Notes: generated by a model from the sequence alone, not told the origin. Shown: positions 8,185 through 18,072, counted from the stretch's first letter. The stretch is DNA of 64,000 bases from CAILZL01 sp963791615 (GCA_963791615.1 CAWBTE010000006.1:558001-622000), one strand, 5' to 3'. Numbers and translations are program-made.

Positions 8185-9690
8185 CTACAGCAAATAAATC
8201 GTCGCCACTAATCCTGTCATTGTCAGCACGATGGTGTACGGCAACGCCATCCACAACATGCGTGCATAGGACAAGCGGATCAGCGGCGCGAGGGCCGAGG
8301 TCAGCATGAACAGGAACGCGGCCTGACCGTTGGGGGTGGCTACACTGGGAATGTTGGTGCCAACATTGACAGCCACGGCCAGTTGCTCAAACTGCTGCGT
8401 ATCAATCGCACCTTCCAGCAAGGCGGCTTTGACTTCCGAGATGTAGATGGTCGCGACGAATACATTGTCGCTGATGGCGGAAAGCAAGCCGGTGGCGGCA
8501 TACAGCATCACCGTCTGCATCTTGCCCTGCAACGTCAGGACCCACTGCATGACTGGCTCGAACAGATGCTGATCATGAATCATCGCCACCACGGCGAAGA
8601 AAACCACCAGCAGACTGGTGAAGGGCAGCGAGGTTTCAAAGGCGCGACCGAGACGATGCTCTTCGGTAATGCCCATGAAGCTGGTGGCCAGCACCAGGAT
8701 CAGCAAGCCGATCAAGCCAACTTCGGCCCAGTGCATACCCAGTGCAATGACCAGAATGAGGGCCGCTGCGCCCTGCACCATCAGGCTGGCGCGTTCGCGC
8801 ACTGTGCGTCGCCCCGCTTCGTACTGTGCATGTTCGTTGAGTACCGCGCGCACAGAGTCGGGAAGCTCCTGCCCATAACCAAACCAGCGCAGACGTTCGA
8901 CCAGCAGGCAGGTAAGCAACCCCATGAAGAACACCGGAATGGATACCGGCGCGGTATGCAGGAAGAATTCGACAAAGGTCCAGTCCGCCTGCTTGGCAAT
9001 CAGCAGATTCTGCGGTTCACCCACCTGGGTCATTACACCACCCAGCGCCGAACCGACGGCCGCATGCATCATCAGTCCGCGCAAGAAACCGCGAAACGCT
9101 TCCAGATCACTGCGATGCAACTCCTCCACATGTTCATCGGCGCTGTGGTCATGATCTTCATCGCGCGCTTTACCTGATGCCACCTTGTGATAGATGGAGT
9201 AGAAGCCCGAGCCGACGGTGAGCACCACCGCAATCACGGTCAGGGCATCGAGGAATGCCGACAGCAGCGCCGAAGTGCTGCAGAACAACAGTGACAACAC
9301 CCAGTGACGCTGCACACCCAGCAGCAGGCGGGTGAAAATCACCAGCAACAGGTCACTCAGGAAGTGAATGGCCGTCACCATGAACACCATCAACAGGATG
9401 ATAGGAAGCCCGGTGGTTACTTCGTTGTACACCGAATCGACATCGGTCAGCCCCAGCAGCACGGCTTCGATCGCGAGCAAGCCGCCGGGTTGCAGCGGAT
9501 AACACTTGAGGGCCATTGCCAGTGCGCCAATGAACTGCGCCACGACCAGCCAGCTGGTGATGACCGGCCCCAGCATAATCAGAATCAGCGGATTGAGCAG
9601 CAGGCAGACAACCACCGCAAACTTGTACCAGTTCGGCGATTGGCCGAGAAAGTTGCGAATGAACGCGGCGGTTAATGTGCCTTGATTCAT
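8185..9690 (-). CDS. nhaB: Na+/H+ antiporter NhaB
   Basis: 501-residue inner-membrane sodium/proton antiporter, the usual NhaB length. Many membrane segments are visible, with the family N-terminus (NFLGQSPNWYKFAVV), FLDALTVIAVVLTVG, MTQVGEPQNLLIAKQ and AISDNVFVATIYI. A charged, His-rich cytoplasmic loop (DEDHDHSADEHVEEL) lies near residue 180. The ATG at 9690 is one base beyond the dnaQ stop, so it is translated from the same message and probably coupled to dnaQ. Confidence 0.95.
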   Translation of the reverse strand: MNQGTLTAAFIRNFLGQSPNWYKFAVVVCLLLNPLILIMLGPVITSWLVVAQFIGALAMALKCYPLQPGGLLAIEAVLLGLTDVDSVYNEVTTGLPIILLMVFMVTAIHFLSDLLLVIFTRLLLGVQRHWVLSLLFCSTSALLSAFLDALTVIAVVLTVGSGFYSIYHKVASGKARDEDHDHSADEHVEELHRSDLEAFRGFLRGLMMHAAVGSALGGVMTQVGEPQNLLIAKQADWTFVEFFLHTAPVSIPVFFMGLLTCLLVERLRWFGYGQELPDSVRAVLNEHAQYEAGRRTVRERASLMVQGAAALILVIALGMHWAEVGLIGLLILVLATSFMGITEEHRLGRAFETSLPFTSLLVVFFAVVAMIHDQHLFEPVMQWVLTLQGKMQTVMLYAATGLLSAISDNVFVATIYISEVKAALLEGAIDTQQFEQLAVAVNVGTNIPSVATPNGQAAFLFMLTSALAPLIRLSYARMLWMALPYTIVLTMTGLVATIYLL

Positions 9691-9691
9691 T

Positions 9692-10402
9692 TCATTGCAG
9701 CTTGCGCCAGAGGGTTTTGCCCCCGCTGGTCTTGTCGAGGGTGGTCAACACTTTTTCATGCGCCACCAGTTCATCGGCGCTGGCGCTAAGAATGGCCAGC
9801 GTGCCGGCCGGTCTCACCCAGCCCAAGCCACTGCTTTTACTGCCACTGTCACCGGCTGGACGCACCTCATCCAGAATCAGCTTGGTCTGACCACCGGTCA
9901 TCGCCAGATATACATCCAGCAACAACTGCGCGTCGAGCAACGCGCCGTGATACTCGCGATTGGAGTTATCCACTTCGTAGCGTTTGCACAGCGCATCCAG
10001 TGAGTTGCGCTGGCCGGGATGCAGCTTGCGCGCCATTGACAAGGTATCGAGTACCGAACAGATGTCACGCACGCTGGTTTTGCGCTTGAGTAATTTCAGC
10101 TCAGCATCCAGGAAGCCGGCATCGAAGGCGGCGTTGTGCATGATCAGCTCGGCGCCGTTGAGGAATTCCAGCAGCTCATCGACCAGCTCACCAAAACGTG
10201 GCTGCGTGCTGAGAAATTCATTGGTGATGTTATGCACCGCCAGCGCGCCCGCTTCGACTTCGCGATCGGGCTTGAAATATTTGTGGAAGGTGCGCCCGGT
10301 TTTGCGGCGATTGACGAGTTCAATCGCACCCACTTCGATGATGCGATGGCCCTGAGCAGGGTCAAGGCCCGTGGTTTCCGTATCAAGTATCACCTGACGC
10401 AT
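9692..10402 (-). CDS. dnaQ: DNA polymerase III epsilon subunit (3'-5' proofreading exonuclease)
   Basis: 236 residues. DEDDh exonuclease motifs are complete: ILDTETTGLDP (Exo I), HNAAFDAGFLDAEL (Exo II) and HGALLDAQLLLDVYL (Exo III, H...D). The C-terminal tail that binds the polymerase alpha subunit follows. In many relatives rnhA lies next to dnaQ; here a sugar aminotransferase gene sits 15 nt upstream and rnhA is absent. nhaB follows almost without a gap. Confidence 0.95.
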   Translation of the reverse strand: MRQVILDTETTGLDPAQGHRIIEVGAIELVNRRKTGRTFHKYFKPDREVEAGALAVHNITNEFLSTQPRFGELVDELLEFLNGAELIMHNAAFDAGFLDAELKLLKRKTSVRDICSVLDTLSMARKLHPGQRNSLDALCKRYEVDNSNREYHGALLDAQLLLDVYLAMTGGQTKLILDEVRPAGDSGSKSSGLGWVRPAGTLAILSASADELVAHEKVLTTLDKTSGGKTLWRKLQ

Positions 10403-10416
10403 CGCTGGATTCCGCC

Positions 10417-11533
10417 TCAGCCCAGTACCGCGCTGCGCACCGCCATGGCAACCTGCTGCTGCTGCACTTCAGTGAGGTACGGATGCATGGGCAGACTGAC
10501 AACGCGTGACGCAATACGCTCTGATACCGGGAAATCGCCGGTCTTGTAGCCAAGCTTGGCGAATACGGGTTGCTGGTGCAGCGGCACCGGATAGTGCACG
10601 GCGGTGGGAATGCCCTGCTCTTTCATACGAACTTCAAACTGCGCGCGATTGGGTACTTCAATGGTGTACTGCGCGTAAACGCTCAGGTTATGCGACCTCA
10701 ATGACGGGCGTAATGATGGCTGCCGCCTCACCGGCAAAAGCCTCTTTCAGCAAGGCCGAGTAACGCGCACCGAGGCGCGCCCGTGACTGCACTTCGTCTT
10801 CAAAGATTTCCATCTTGGCCAGCAGCACCGCTGCTTGCAGCGTATCAAGACGGCCATTCATGCCCAGTCGCGGATGGTGGTAGCGCTTGTCCTGACCATG
10901 TACACGAATCTCGCGCATCAACTTGGCGAGCTGGTCGTCGTTGGTGAACAACGCGCCGCCATCGCCGTAGCCACCAAGCGGTTTGGAGGGAAAGAACGAG
11001 GTAGAGCCGATTTCACTCAACGCGCAGGAACGCTTGCCCTTGTAGGTGGCGCCGAAACTCTGCGCACCGTCTTCAATCACCGGAATGCCATGCTTCTTTG
11101 CGATGACATTGATGGCGTCAAAATCAGCGCACTGCCCGTACAACGACACCGGCATGATTGCCTTGGTGCGCGGCGTGATGGCTTTTTCCAGCAAGGCTGG
11201 ATCAAGGTTGTAGGTACGCGCTTCAATATCGACGAACACCGGCTTGGCGCCAGCCAGCGCAATCACCTCACCAGTGGCGATGAAAGTGAAGGGCGGGGTA
11301 ATCACTTCATCGCCCGGCCCGATATCCAGCGCCATCAGCGCGATCAGCAGCGTATCGGTGCCACTCGAGGCGGCGACGCAATGCGTGCTGCCCACGTAAG
11401 CAGCCAGCTGTGCTTCCAGCTCGGCACACTCAGGCCCGAGCACGTACTGGCCATGCTCCAGCACGGTTTGAATGCGCGCATTGACGCTGGTCTGTATGCG
11501 GCGGTACTGGCTTTTCAGATCAATAAAATCCAT
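10417..11533 (-). pseudogene. DegT/DnrJ/EryC1/StrS aminotransferase (WbpE-like), frameshifted
   Basis: PLP-dependent sugar aminotransferase split in two frames. The first part (11533-10688, 281 residues) has the family core: MDFIDLKSQYRRI, ASSGTDTLLIALMAL, IPVSLYGQCADFDAI-type strand, and the PLP-lysine region STSFFPSKPLGGYGDGGA. It ends ITPVIEVA-stop. The missing C-terminus (HNLSVYAQYTIEVPNRAQF to SLPMHPYLTEVQQQQV) continues in another frame from about 10687. One extra G at about 10688 explains the break. The whole resembles WbpE/PglE-type UDP-sugar aminotransferases. It may be a real null allele or an assembly error; no other sugar-nucleotide gene is nearby. Confidence 0.8.
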
Positions 11534-11600
11534 GAATGCTCAACCTTGCAGAATCAGAAGACGTTCAGTTTGCGAGTGTACGACGTAATAGCGTGCTGAA

Positions 11601-12380
11601 TCATTCCAAAGAAGCACACTGGTGCTGTGCGGTTTTCATTTGTGTTCCGCTTTCTACCAGTCCGCCCACCACCTGCGTACGCATCCGCCAGCGTGGCCGG
11701 ATGGGCGTCAGCGTGTAAACCCGTTTGCGCGCACGCAGCATGTAAGCCCCGGCAAACAACGGCCACAATTTGCTGCCCGTGTTCTCCAGAAACCGCTGTG
11801 CGCCCGGCGCTGCCGAGCCCCACGGCCAGGTAAACAGAAATCGCCGCGCATCGGTGATTTCAAAGCCGAGTAGCTTCAGCCAGTCGCGAACCCGATGCTC
11901 GCTGAGATAGCGTTCGGTACCCGGCGGAAAACCGCTACTCGCCAGCGCATTGCGCAAACCCCATCCCGAAAACGGCCTGAACCCGAGCAGGATCAGCTGT
12001 CCATCGCCCGGCAGGATGCGCGCCACCTCGCGCAACAGTTCGTGCGGATCGGGCTCGCATTCCAGGGTATGCGGCAACAGCACGGCATCCACCGAATCCG
12101 AGGCAATGGCCAGCGCGTCCAGACGCGAGCGAATGGTCGGCACGGTGATTCCTGCCGGTGGCGGTTCGGGACTGACTACGGCGGTGCGCTGGGTACGTGC
12201 GCCCTGCAGCAACGACCCCGCCTCACCCCACGACCCGATCTGCAGCAGCTGCCAGCCGAATACCTGACTTAACGCCTCCGTCACCAGCTTGTGCTCGAGA
12301 CTCTGCACGCGCTGCCCGAGCGGGCTGGACAACCAATGTGTCCGGGCCTCGGGATTTGCAGATTGCACCAGTTTCTCCAT
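11601..12380 (-). CDS. SAM-dependent methyltransferase (YafS-like, class I)
   Basis: 259 residues. LLQIGSWG is a variant of SAM motif I, followed by LDALAIASDSVDAVLLPHTLE and LREVARILPGDGQLILLGF (post-motif region of UbiE/type 11 methyltransferases). The C-terminal third is basic with GAYMLRARKRV. Homologues sit between gloB and the rnhA-dnaQ pair in other gammaproteobacteria, matching the layout here. Substrate is unknown. Confidence 0.85.
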   Translation of the reverse strand: MEKLVQSANPEARTHWLSSPLGQRVQSLEHKLVTEALSQVFGWQLLQIGSWGEAGSLLQGARTQRTAVVSPEPPPAGITVPTIRSRLDALAIASDSVDAVLLPHTLECEPDPHELLREVARILPGDGQLILLGFRPFSGWGLRNALASSGFPPGTERYLSEHRVRDWLKLLGFEITDARRFLFTWPWGSAAPGAQRFLENTGSKLWPLFAGAYMLRARKRVYTLTPIRPRWRMRTQVVGGLVESGTQMKTAQHQCASLE

Positions 12381-12406
12381 AAGCCAAGCATAGCCGGAGT
12401 CGGCGG

Positions 12407-12603
12407 CTAGAGCCTGTCGGACTTAGGTGATCGTAACGAGGCGAGTGAGCCCTGTTCAATTGAAACAGGCGAGGACAGTTTTTCGATCGTTTGAGGAGAA
12501 TAGCCGTAGCTATTTGACCCAAATTTATCGACATGGGGATCGGAAAAATGGACCAATTTCCCACCGCCGCAGTAGATCAACCCTAAGTCAGACAGGCTGC
12601 TAG
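12407..12603. mobile_element. MITE-like element with inverted ends and CTAG flanks
   Basis: The ends are imperfect inverted repeats: AGCCTGTCGGACTTAGG (12411-12427) and CCTAAGTCAGACAGGCT (12582-12598), 16 of 17 positions complementary. Both sides are flanked by CTAG (12407-12410, 12600-12603), the size and sequence of an IS5-type target duplication. The 150-nt interior has no gene. It accounts for most of the 340-nt gap between the methyltransferase gene and gloB. A related end (CCGACAGGCTGCTAG) recurs at about 62969 beside a transposase remnant. Confidence 0.6.
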
Positions 12604-12720
12604 TGCGCCAACTTGGATAAATGCGCTATGTCACGGACTCTAATCATTTTTTTGCTTGCGGCTACGGCGCGTAAAAGGTCTAATGCCGAGCTTATGGTGA
12701 ACCATCCTCCCCAGGTTTAA

Positions 12721-13533
12721 GTGGCAACCACCCTGGAAGTGGTCGCTGTCCCGGCATTCGGGGACAACTACCTGTGGCTGATTCGCTCACCCAGACTGCC
12801 GGAACAGGTGCTGGTCGTTGATCCGGGTGATGCCCGAGCCGTGCAAATGGCTCTGGAGCGTGAAAACTTGCAGCTGGCGGGCATTCTGGTGACACATCAC
12901 CACGCCGACCATATTGGTGGCATTGAGACGTTGCTGGCACAGCACGCGGTGCCTGTGTACGCTCCGGCCGGTGAATCGATTCCGGGTAACCCTGCCGGGG
13001 TACGACAAGGCCAGGACGTCACAGTGAAGGCGCTGGATCTGAAATTTCAGGTACTGGATGTACCGGGCCATACTGCAGGACATGTCGCGTACTACGGGCA
13101 TGGAGCCTTGTTCTGCGGCGATACCCTGTTCAGTGCTGGCTGTGGGCGGCTGCTGGGCGGTACCGCTGAACAAATGACCCGCTCGCTGGAGCAGCTGGCC
13201 CGGCTGCCCCCTGACACCAAAGTGTACTGTGCGCATGAGTACACCTTGGCCAATCTGCGGTTCGCATTGACCGTGGAACCGGAAAACGTGGATACCCGTG
13301 CGCATCTGGACCTGTGTCAGACACTGCGACAAGCGGGAACACCGACCCTGCCGTCGAGCATCGGACTGGAACTGAGAATCAACCCTTTTCTGCGCCTGGG
13401 TGCGGAGACTGTGAAACGAGCTGTAGCGCTGCGAACAGGCTGTACGGTAGACAGTGATACCGAGATCTTCGCTGTACTACGGGACTGGAAAAACCATTTT
13501 GGCCAGATCGGGCCCGGACACCGTCCAGCTTGA
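12721..13533 (+). CDS. gloB: Hydroxyacylglutathione hydrolase (glyoxalase II)
   Basis: 270 residues. It hydrolyses S-lactoylglutathione to lactate and glutathione in methylglyoxal detoxification. The metallo-beta-lactamase motif THHHADH gives the two-metal site, with GHTAGH and CGDTLFSAGCGR later; the C-terminal glyoxalase II helical domain is present. The start is a GTG at 12721 (VATTLEVVAVPAFGDNY). Divergent from the methyltransferase across the MITE-like element; mltD follows after 22 nt. Confidence 0.95.
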   Translation: MATTLEVVAVPAFGDNYLWLIRSPRLPEQVLVVDPGDARAVQMALERENLQLAGILVTHHHADHIGGIETLLAQHAVPVYAPAGESIPGNPAGVRQGQDVTVKALDLKFQVLDVPGHTAGHVAYYGHGALFCGDTLFSAGCGRLLGGTAEQMTRSLEQLARLPPDTKVYCAHEYTLANLRFALTVEPENVDTRAHLDLCQTLRQAGTPTLPSSIGLELRINPFLRLGAETVKRAVALRTGCTVDSDTEIFAVLRDWKNHFGQIGPGHRPA

Positions 13534-13555
13534 TCGTTGACCGGAGAGCGAGCTG

Positions 13556-15157
13556 ATGAATCAAGACCTGAATCGCCTCTTGCAGCGACTTGCCCTGTTG
13601 GCAGGTACGCTGGTCGCCGCAGGTTGCAGCACATTTCCATCGATCTCCAGCCCCAGTACCTTTACCTACAGCACGCCCGCTGCAACCCCCGCACAACCAC
13701 CACAAGTCAGCACACCCGAACTGCAACTGCCCCCTGAATGGCTGACCATTGAATCCACAGTGGTATCACTGGGTGAGCAGGATCTGTTTGATCGTCTGCG
13801 TATGGGCTTTGATCTGGAAGATATCGAAGCCCGGGCCATTGCCAAAGAAGAGACAGCTTACACACGCAATCCTGCTTATCTGGATCGAACCTTCCGTCGC
13901 GGCGAGCGCTACCTGTACTACATCGTCAGCGAGCTGGAAGCCCGCGATATGCCACTGGAACTGGCGTTGCTGCCCGTGGTGGAAAGCGCCTTCATCCCCA
14001 CCGCCCTGTCCAGCGCCCGGGCCGCCGGACTGTGGCAATTCATTCCCAGCACCGGTCGGCGCTTTGGCCTGAAGCAGAACAACTACTACGATGGCCGCCG
14101 TGACGTGGTCGAATCCACGCGTGCCGCGCTGGACTACCTGCAATTTCTGGCCAACGAATTCGATGGTGACTGGCTGCTGGCCATTGCGGCTTACAACTCC
14201 GGAGAAGCCAATGTGGCGCGCGCCATCAAGCGCAATCAGGCCAGGGGATTGCCCACGGATTTCTTCAGTCTGGATCTGCCGCGCGAAACCGAAGCCTATG
14301 TTCCCAAGTTGATGGCCATGCGCCGGATTGTTGCTGATCCGGCCAGGCACGGCCTCGAATTCGGCACCATGGAAAACCAGCCCTACTTCGTCAAGGTGGA
14401 TGTGGGTGGCCAGATTGATCTGGCGCTGGCGGCCGAGCTGGCCAACATGACGCAGGAAGATTTTCTGGCGATCAATCCCGGGTTCAAGCGTCGTGTCACT
14501 GATCCCAATGGTCCGCACCAATTGCTGATCCCCGTCGCCAATGAACAGATGTTCCTGGAAAGTCTTGCTGCGCTGCCCGCCGAGCAACGCGTCCCTGTTG
14601 TGTATTACCGCGTCCGCAAGGGCGACACCCTGACAAAGATTGCTCAACGTTATGGCATGACCGTGGCGGATCTGCGCGCACTCAACAACCTCAAGACCAA
14701 CACCCTGAAACCAGGGCGTGAAATCCTGCTGCGTGGCAACAGCGCCAACCTGCTGGCCAGCGCGGCCGCCGAGCCCGTTGCCGCAGAACCCAGGCCAAGC
14801 ACGCGTTCTACAACCAGCGCCAGGACACATGTGGTTCGCAGCGGAGAAACCCTGTGGAGCATTGCCCAGCGCTATTCCGTCGATCCAACAGTTCTGGCCA
14901 GCACCAATAACATCAGGAACAGCGCCATCAAGGCCGGGCAGAAACTCAACATTCCCGGTAAGGTTGTCGGCAGCAGCAATCAGGAACGACTGACCTATAC
15001 CGTGCGCAACGGCGACACACTCAGCCGCATAGCAGAGCAATTCAAAGTGGGTATCAAGCAGTTGATGAGCTGGAACAAGCTGCCAGACAGTGCTGCCATC
15101 AAGGCTGGCCAACGGCTGGTGATTTACATCGATGACAGCCGTCGCAGTGGCGGCTGA
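13556..15157 (+). CDS. mltD: Membrane-bound lytic murein transglycosylase D with three LysM repeats
   Basis: 533-residue lipoprotein that cleaves peptidoglycan glycan strands at the outer membrane. The lipobox is LVAAGC (Cys about residue 23). The SLT domain contains the catalytic Glu region PVVESAFIPTALSSARAAGLWQF and AYNSGEANVARAI. Three LysM repeats begin at YYRVRKGDTLTKIA, HVVRSGETLWSIA and YTVRNGDTLSRIA. The linker before repeat 2 is Ala/Pro/Thr-rich. Follows gloB on the same strand. Confidence 0.95.
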   Translation: MNQDLNRLLQRLALLAGTLVAAGCSTFPSISSPSTFTYSTPAATPAQPPQVSTPELQLPPEWLTIESTVVSLGEQDLFDRLRMGFDLEDIEARAIAKEETAYTRNPAYLDRTFRRGERYLYYIVSELEARDMPLELALLPVVESAFIPTALSSARAAGLWQFIPSTGRRFGLKQNNYYDGRRDVVESTRAALDYLQFLANEFDGDWLLAIAAYNSGEANVARAIKRNQARGLPTDFFSLDLPRETEAYVPKLMAMRRIVADPARHGLEFGTMENQPYFVKVDVGGQIDLALAAELANMTQEDFLAINPGFKRRVTDPNGPHQLLIPVANEQMFLESLAALPAEQRVPVVYYRVRKGDTLTKIAQRYGMTVADLRALNNLKTNTLKPGREILLRGNSANLLASAAAEPVAAEPRPSTRSTTSARTHVVRSGETLWSIAQRYSVDPTVLASTNNIRNSAIKAGQKLNIPGKVVGSSNQERLTYTVRNGDTLSRIAEQFKVGIKQLMSWNKLPDSAAIKAGQRLVIYIDDSRRSGG

Positions 15158-15263
15158 TTACCGTATAGCGAACTGTCCGCACCATCGAAACTGCCCGCAA
15201 GACACCCCATTATTGGATCGTCTACACTAGCGCAGTTGTACAACTCGGAATCTGAGGTATTGC

Positions 15264-16061
15264 ATGGGATTTCTCGCAGGCAAACGTGTCCTGATTGTCG
15301 GCCTCGCCACTGAACGGTCTATTGCTTACGGCATCGCCAGCGCCATGCGTCGCGAAGGCGCTGAACTGGCGTTTACCTACCAGGGTGACCGCCTCAAGGA
15401 GCGCGTCAGCGAAATAGCACGCGAGATGGGCAGTAACATTGTCCTGCCCATGGATGTGGGCTTCGATGAACAGATCGATGCAGCGTTCGCAGCACTCAGG
15501 CAACAGTGGGATACGCTGGACTGTATCGTCCATGCGGTGGCCTATGCGCCCCGCGAAGCGCTGGCCGGCAGTTTTGTCGAAGCCACCAGCCGTGAAGGGT
15601 TCCGCGTTGCCCATGACATCTCCAGCTACAGCTTGACTGCATTGGCGCGCGCCGGCCTGCCGCTGATGAAAGGCCGCGCCGGCGCATTGGTTACGCTGTC
15701 CTACCTCGGCGCGGTACGGTCTATCCCCAGTTACAACGTCATGGGGTTGGCCAAGGCGAGCCTGGAAGCCAACGTGCGTTTCCTGGCAGCCGATCTCGGC
15801 CCGCAGGGCATACGAGTCAATGGCATTTCAGCGGGCCCCATCAAGACACTGGCTGCCGCAGGCATTGGCGGCTTCCGCAAGATGCTCGGGCACGTTGCCG
15901 GGGCTGCCCCGTTACGTCGCAATGTCTCTACTGAAGATGTAGGCAATGCCGCCGCATTCCTGTGCTCGGATCTGGCTGCGGGCATTACCGGAGAGATCCT
16001 GTACGTGGATGGTGGCTACAGCCATGTAGGCATGTCGTTTGGTGACGAATCCGAAGCGTAA
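15264..16061 (+). CDS. fabI: Enoyl-[acyl-carrier-protein] reductase (NADH) FabI
   Basis: 265 residues; last reduction step of fatty-acid elongation. It is a short-chain dehydrogenase with the FabI-type cofactor loop (GLATERSIAYGIA), the catalytic Tyr...Lys pair in SYNVMGLAKASLE, and the substrate loop AGPIKTLAAAGI. Length is typical. A strong bidirectional hairpin terminator follows. Confidence 0.95.
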   Translation: MGFLAGKRVLIVGLATERSIAYGIASAMRREGAELAFTYQGDRLKERVSEIAREMGSNIVLPMDVGFDEQIDAAFAALRQQWDTLDCIVHAVAYAPREALAGSFVEATSREGFRVAHDISSYSLTALARAGLPLMKGRAGALVTLSYLGAVRSIPSYNVMGLAKASLEANVRFLAADLGPQGIRVNGISAGPIKTLAAAGIGGFRKMLGHVAGAAPLRRNVSTEDVGNAAAFLCSDLAAGITGEILYVDGGYSHVGMSFGDESEA

Positions 16062-16084
16062 CGACAGAATCTTCTGCCCGGACA

Positions 16085-16126
16085 AAAGCAAAGGCCCGCA
16101 TCGAATTCGAAGCGGGCCTTTGCTTT
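16085..16126. terminator. Bidirectional intrinsic terminator between fabI and ppiD
   Basis: Perfect 15-bp stem AAAGCAAAGGCCCGC (16085-16099) and GCGGGCCTTTGCTTT (16112-16126) with a 12-nt loop. The A-rich and T-rich stem ends give a U-tract on either strand. It lies between two convergent genes. Confidence 0.9.
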
Positions 16127-16146
16127 GATCTGGCTAAACCTGGGGT

Positions 16147-18048
16147 CTATTCAAACACCGCTGGATTGCGCTCGATTTCTGCGGTGCGTTCCAGCTCCAG
16201 CAGATAAGCACTGAATTCATTCGAGCCAAGCGCAGAGAGTTGTTGCGAACGCACCGATGTCAACCCGGCATCAGCAGCGGTCACACCGGGTTGCACTCCT
16301 GAAACCATGACAATGGCTCGATCACCATTGCCGAGCGCAACACTGCGATACGCAGGTTTGTCATTAGTGATACTGGCTCGTGGTACCGCAAACGCCCCCT
16401 GCAACAACGCCGGTTCCACGCCTTCAGCATTACGGCCCAGCAGCTTTTTGCCGACCGGCACGGCAGGCAAGGCCTTGCCCAGCACGGACCACTGCAAAAC
16501 ACCTGCTTGCAACTGCTGAATAACCGACTGCACCTGCTGTTCTGCAGCCGCTTTCGCTGCCTGCTCGGTAGCACTTGCCAACACCTCACCACGTACTGCA
16601 TCCAGCGGCTTTTGTGTCGGCGGCTTGTGGTCAGATATACGCAATACGAGTGCGCGTTCTTCACCCAACGTGACCAGCGGACTGTTCTCGCCTTTCTCCA
16701 GCACTGCCTCACTGAATGCCGCTTCAATCGCCAGTGAATCACTGCCCAGATCACCACCACCCTGACGGGTAAATCCGGCAATCGTCTTCACGGCAGTGCC
16801 AAATTCCGTTGCCACGCTATCCAGCTCGGTGAGCTTGGCAAACGCGGCATCAGCCAGCTTCTGCGTCTTGTCATAGAACAACGCGCGAGCACGATCACTC
16901 TTGTAGTCGGATTCAACTTCAGCACGAACATCTTCGAAAGACTTGCTGGCGCCACCTTCAACTTCATCCAGACGAATGAGGTGGTAGCCAAACTCAGACT
17001 TCACTGGCGCACTCAATTCACCCGGCTTCATGCTGAACAGCATATCTTCAAATGCCTTGACGAACTGTCCGCGTGCCGCCCAGCCCAGATCGCCGCCCTT
17101 GCTCGCCGAGCCCGTATCCTTGGAATACTGCTTTGCCAGTGCCGCGAAATCACCGCCCGCTTTCAGCTTGGCCAGCACTTCTTCCGCCTGCTTCTTTGCG
17201 TCGGTGTCGTTTACATCGTTATCAATGGCAATCAGGATGTGGTAGCCATGACGACGCTCTTCGCTGGTGAAGCGATCCTTGATCTGTTCGTAGTGCGCTC
17301 GCAGGGAGGCGTCATCAACCGTTACTTCGGCCGCCGAGTCAGCCAGCCTCAGTTCCACGTACTGAAGATCCACTGTCTCTGGCGTCATGTATCCGGACTT
17401 GTTGGCTTCGTACCAGGCTGTCAGATCGGTGTCAGATACCTTGACGCTGTTCACGTAGGCCGAAGCCGGCACTACAACGTAATCGACTTCACGTTGTTCA
17501 TTGAGCAGAGCCTGTGCCCGCAACAGCTCCGAAGGCGTAATGAACACGGTACCTACGACGCCATTCTGCAACTGACGCACTTCCATCTCGGTGCGGTATT
17601 GCGCCTCGAACTGCTCTTCATTCATGCCTTGCTGCAATAGTGCAGAGGCATAGCGGTCACGTGAAAACTCGCCATCTACCTGGAGACTCTCGAGGCTGCG
17701 GATCGCTTTGGCAATATCGTCATCACTGATGCGGAACCCCAACTTCCCGGCGCGTTGCTGGACCAGTTGCGAACGAATCATCTGATTGAGGAGCATGTCC
17801 TGCTGCTGCTTCCTGAGGACTTCCGGAATTTCGCCCGCCAGGGATTGTTGCAGTTCGGCCTGACGTTCCTGCCATGCATTCTGAACTGTAGTCAGGCTGA
17901 TGGAGTCACCATTCACCTCAGCGGCAGAATTTGCCGTGGAGGTGACGTCCTGCAATGACACGCCCCAGAACACAAAGACCACCACCAGCGCACCAAGCAG
18001 CAGCTTTGCTACCCAGCCGGAAACCTTGTCACGAATTGTTTGCAGCAT
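16147..18048 (-). CDS. ppiD: Peptidyl-prolyl cis-trans isomerase PpiD (SurA-like periplasmic chaperone)
   Basis: 633 residues, as usual for PpiD. One N-terminal membrane anchor (LLLGALVVVFVFWGVSL), a SurA-N-like chaperone domain (about 35-190), then a parvulin (PPIC) domain around 265-365 (HGYHILIAIDND, KGGDLGWAARGQFVKAFEDMLFSMKPGELSAPV as separate strands) and a C-terminal region. It helps fold proteins leaving the Sec translocon. It lies downstream of tRNA-Asp, tRNA-Val and hupB on the same strand. Confidence 0.94.
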   Translation of the reverse strand: MLQTIRDKVSGWVAKLLLGALVVVFVFWGVSLQDVTSTANSAAEVNGDSISLTTVQNAWQERQAELQQSLAGEIPEVLRKQQQDMLLNQMIRSQLVQQRAGKLGFRISDDDIAKAIRSLESLQVDGEFSRDRYASALLQQGMNEEQFEAQYRTEMEVRQLQNGVVGTVFITPSELLRAQALLNEQREVDYVVVPASAYVNSVKVSDTDLTAWYEANKSGYMTPETVDLQYVELRLADSAAEVTVDDASLRAHYEQIKDRFTSEERRHGYHILIAIDNDVNDTDAKKQAEEVLAKLKAGGDFAALAKQYSKDTGSASKGGDLGWAARGQFVKAFEDMLFSMKPGELSAPVKSEFGYHLIRLDEVEGGASKSFEDVRAEVESDYKSDRARALFYDKTQKLADAAFAKLTELDSVATEFGTAVKTIAGFTRQGGGDLGSDSLAIEAAFSEAVLEKGENSPLVTLGEERALVLRISDHKPPTQKPLDAVRGEVLASATEQAAKAAAEQQVQSVIQQLQAGVLQWSVLGKALPAVPVGKKLLGRNAEGVEPALLQGAFAVPRASITNDKPAYRSVALGNGDRAIVMVSGVQPGVTAADAGLTSVRSQQLSALGSNEFSAYLLELERTAEIERNPAVFE

Positions 18049-18072
18049 GGCGGGAATGCCCGATGAAGAAAG

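Noticed and set aside
10670..10700. Programmed frameshift in the aminotransferase gene
   Set aside because: No slippery heptamer or downstream structure seen; a stray G is simpler.
13766..15112. 448-codon open frame antisense to mltD
   Set aside because: mltD has complete SLT and LysM motifs; the antisense product has none.
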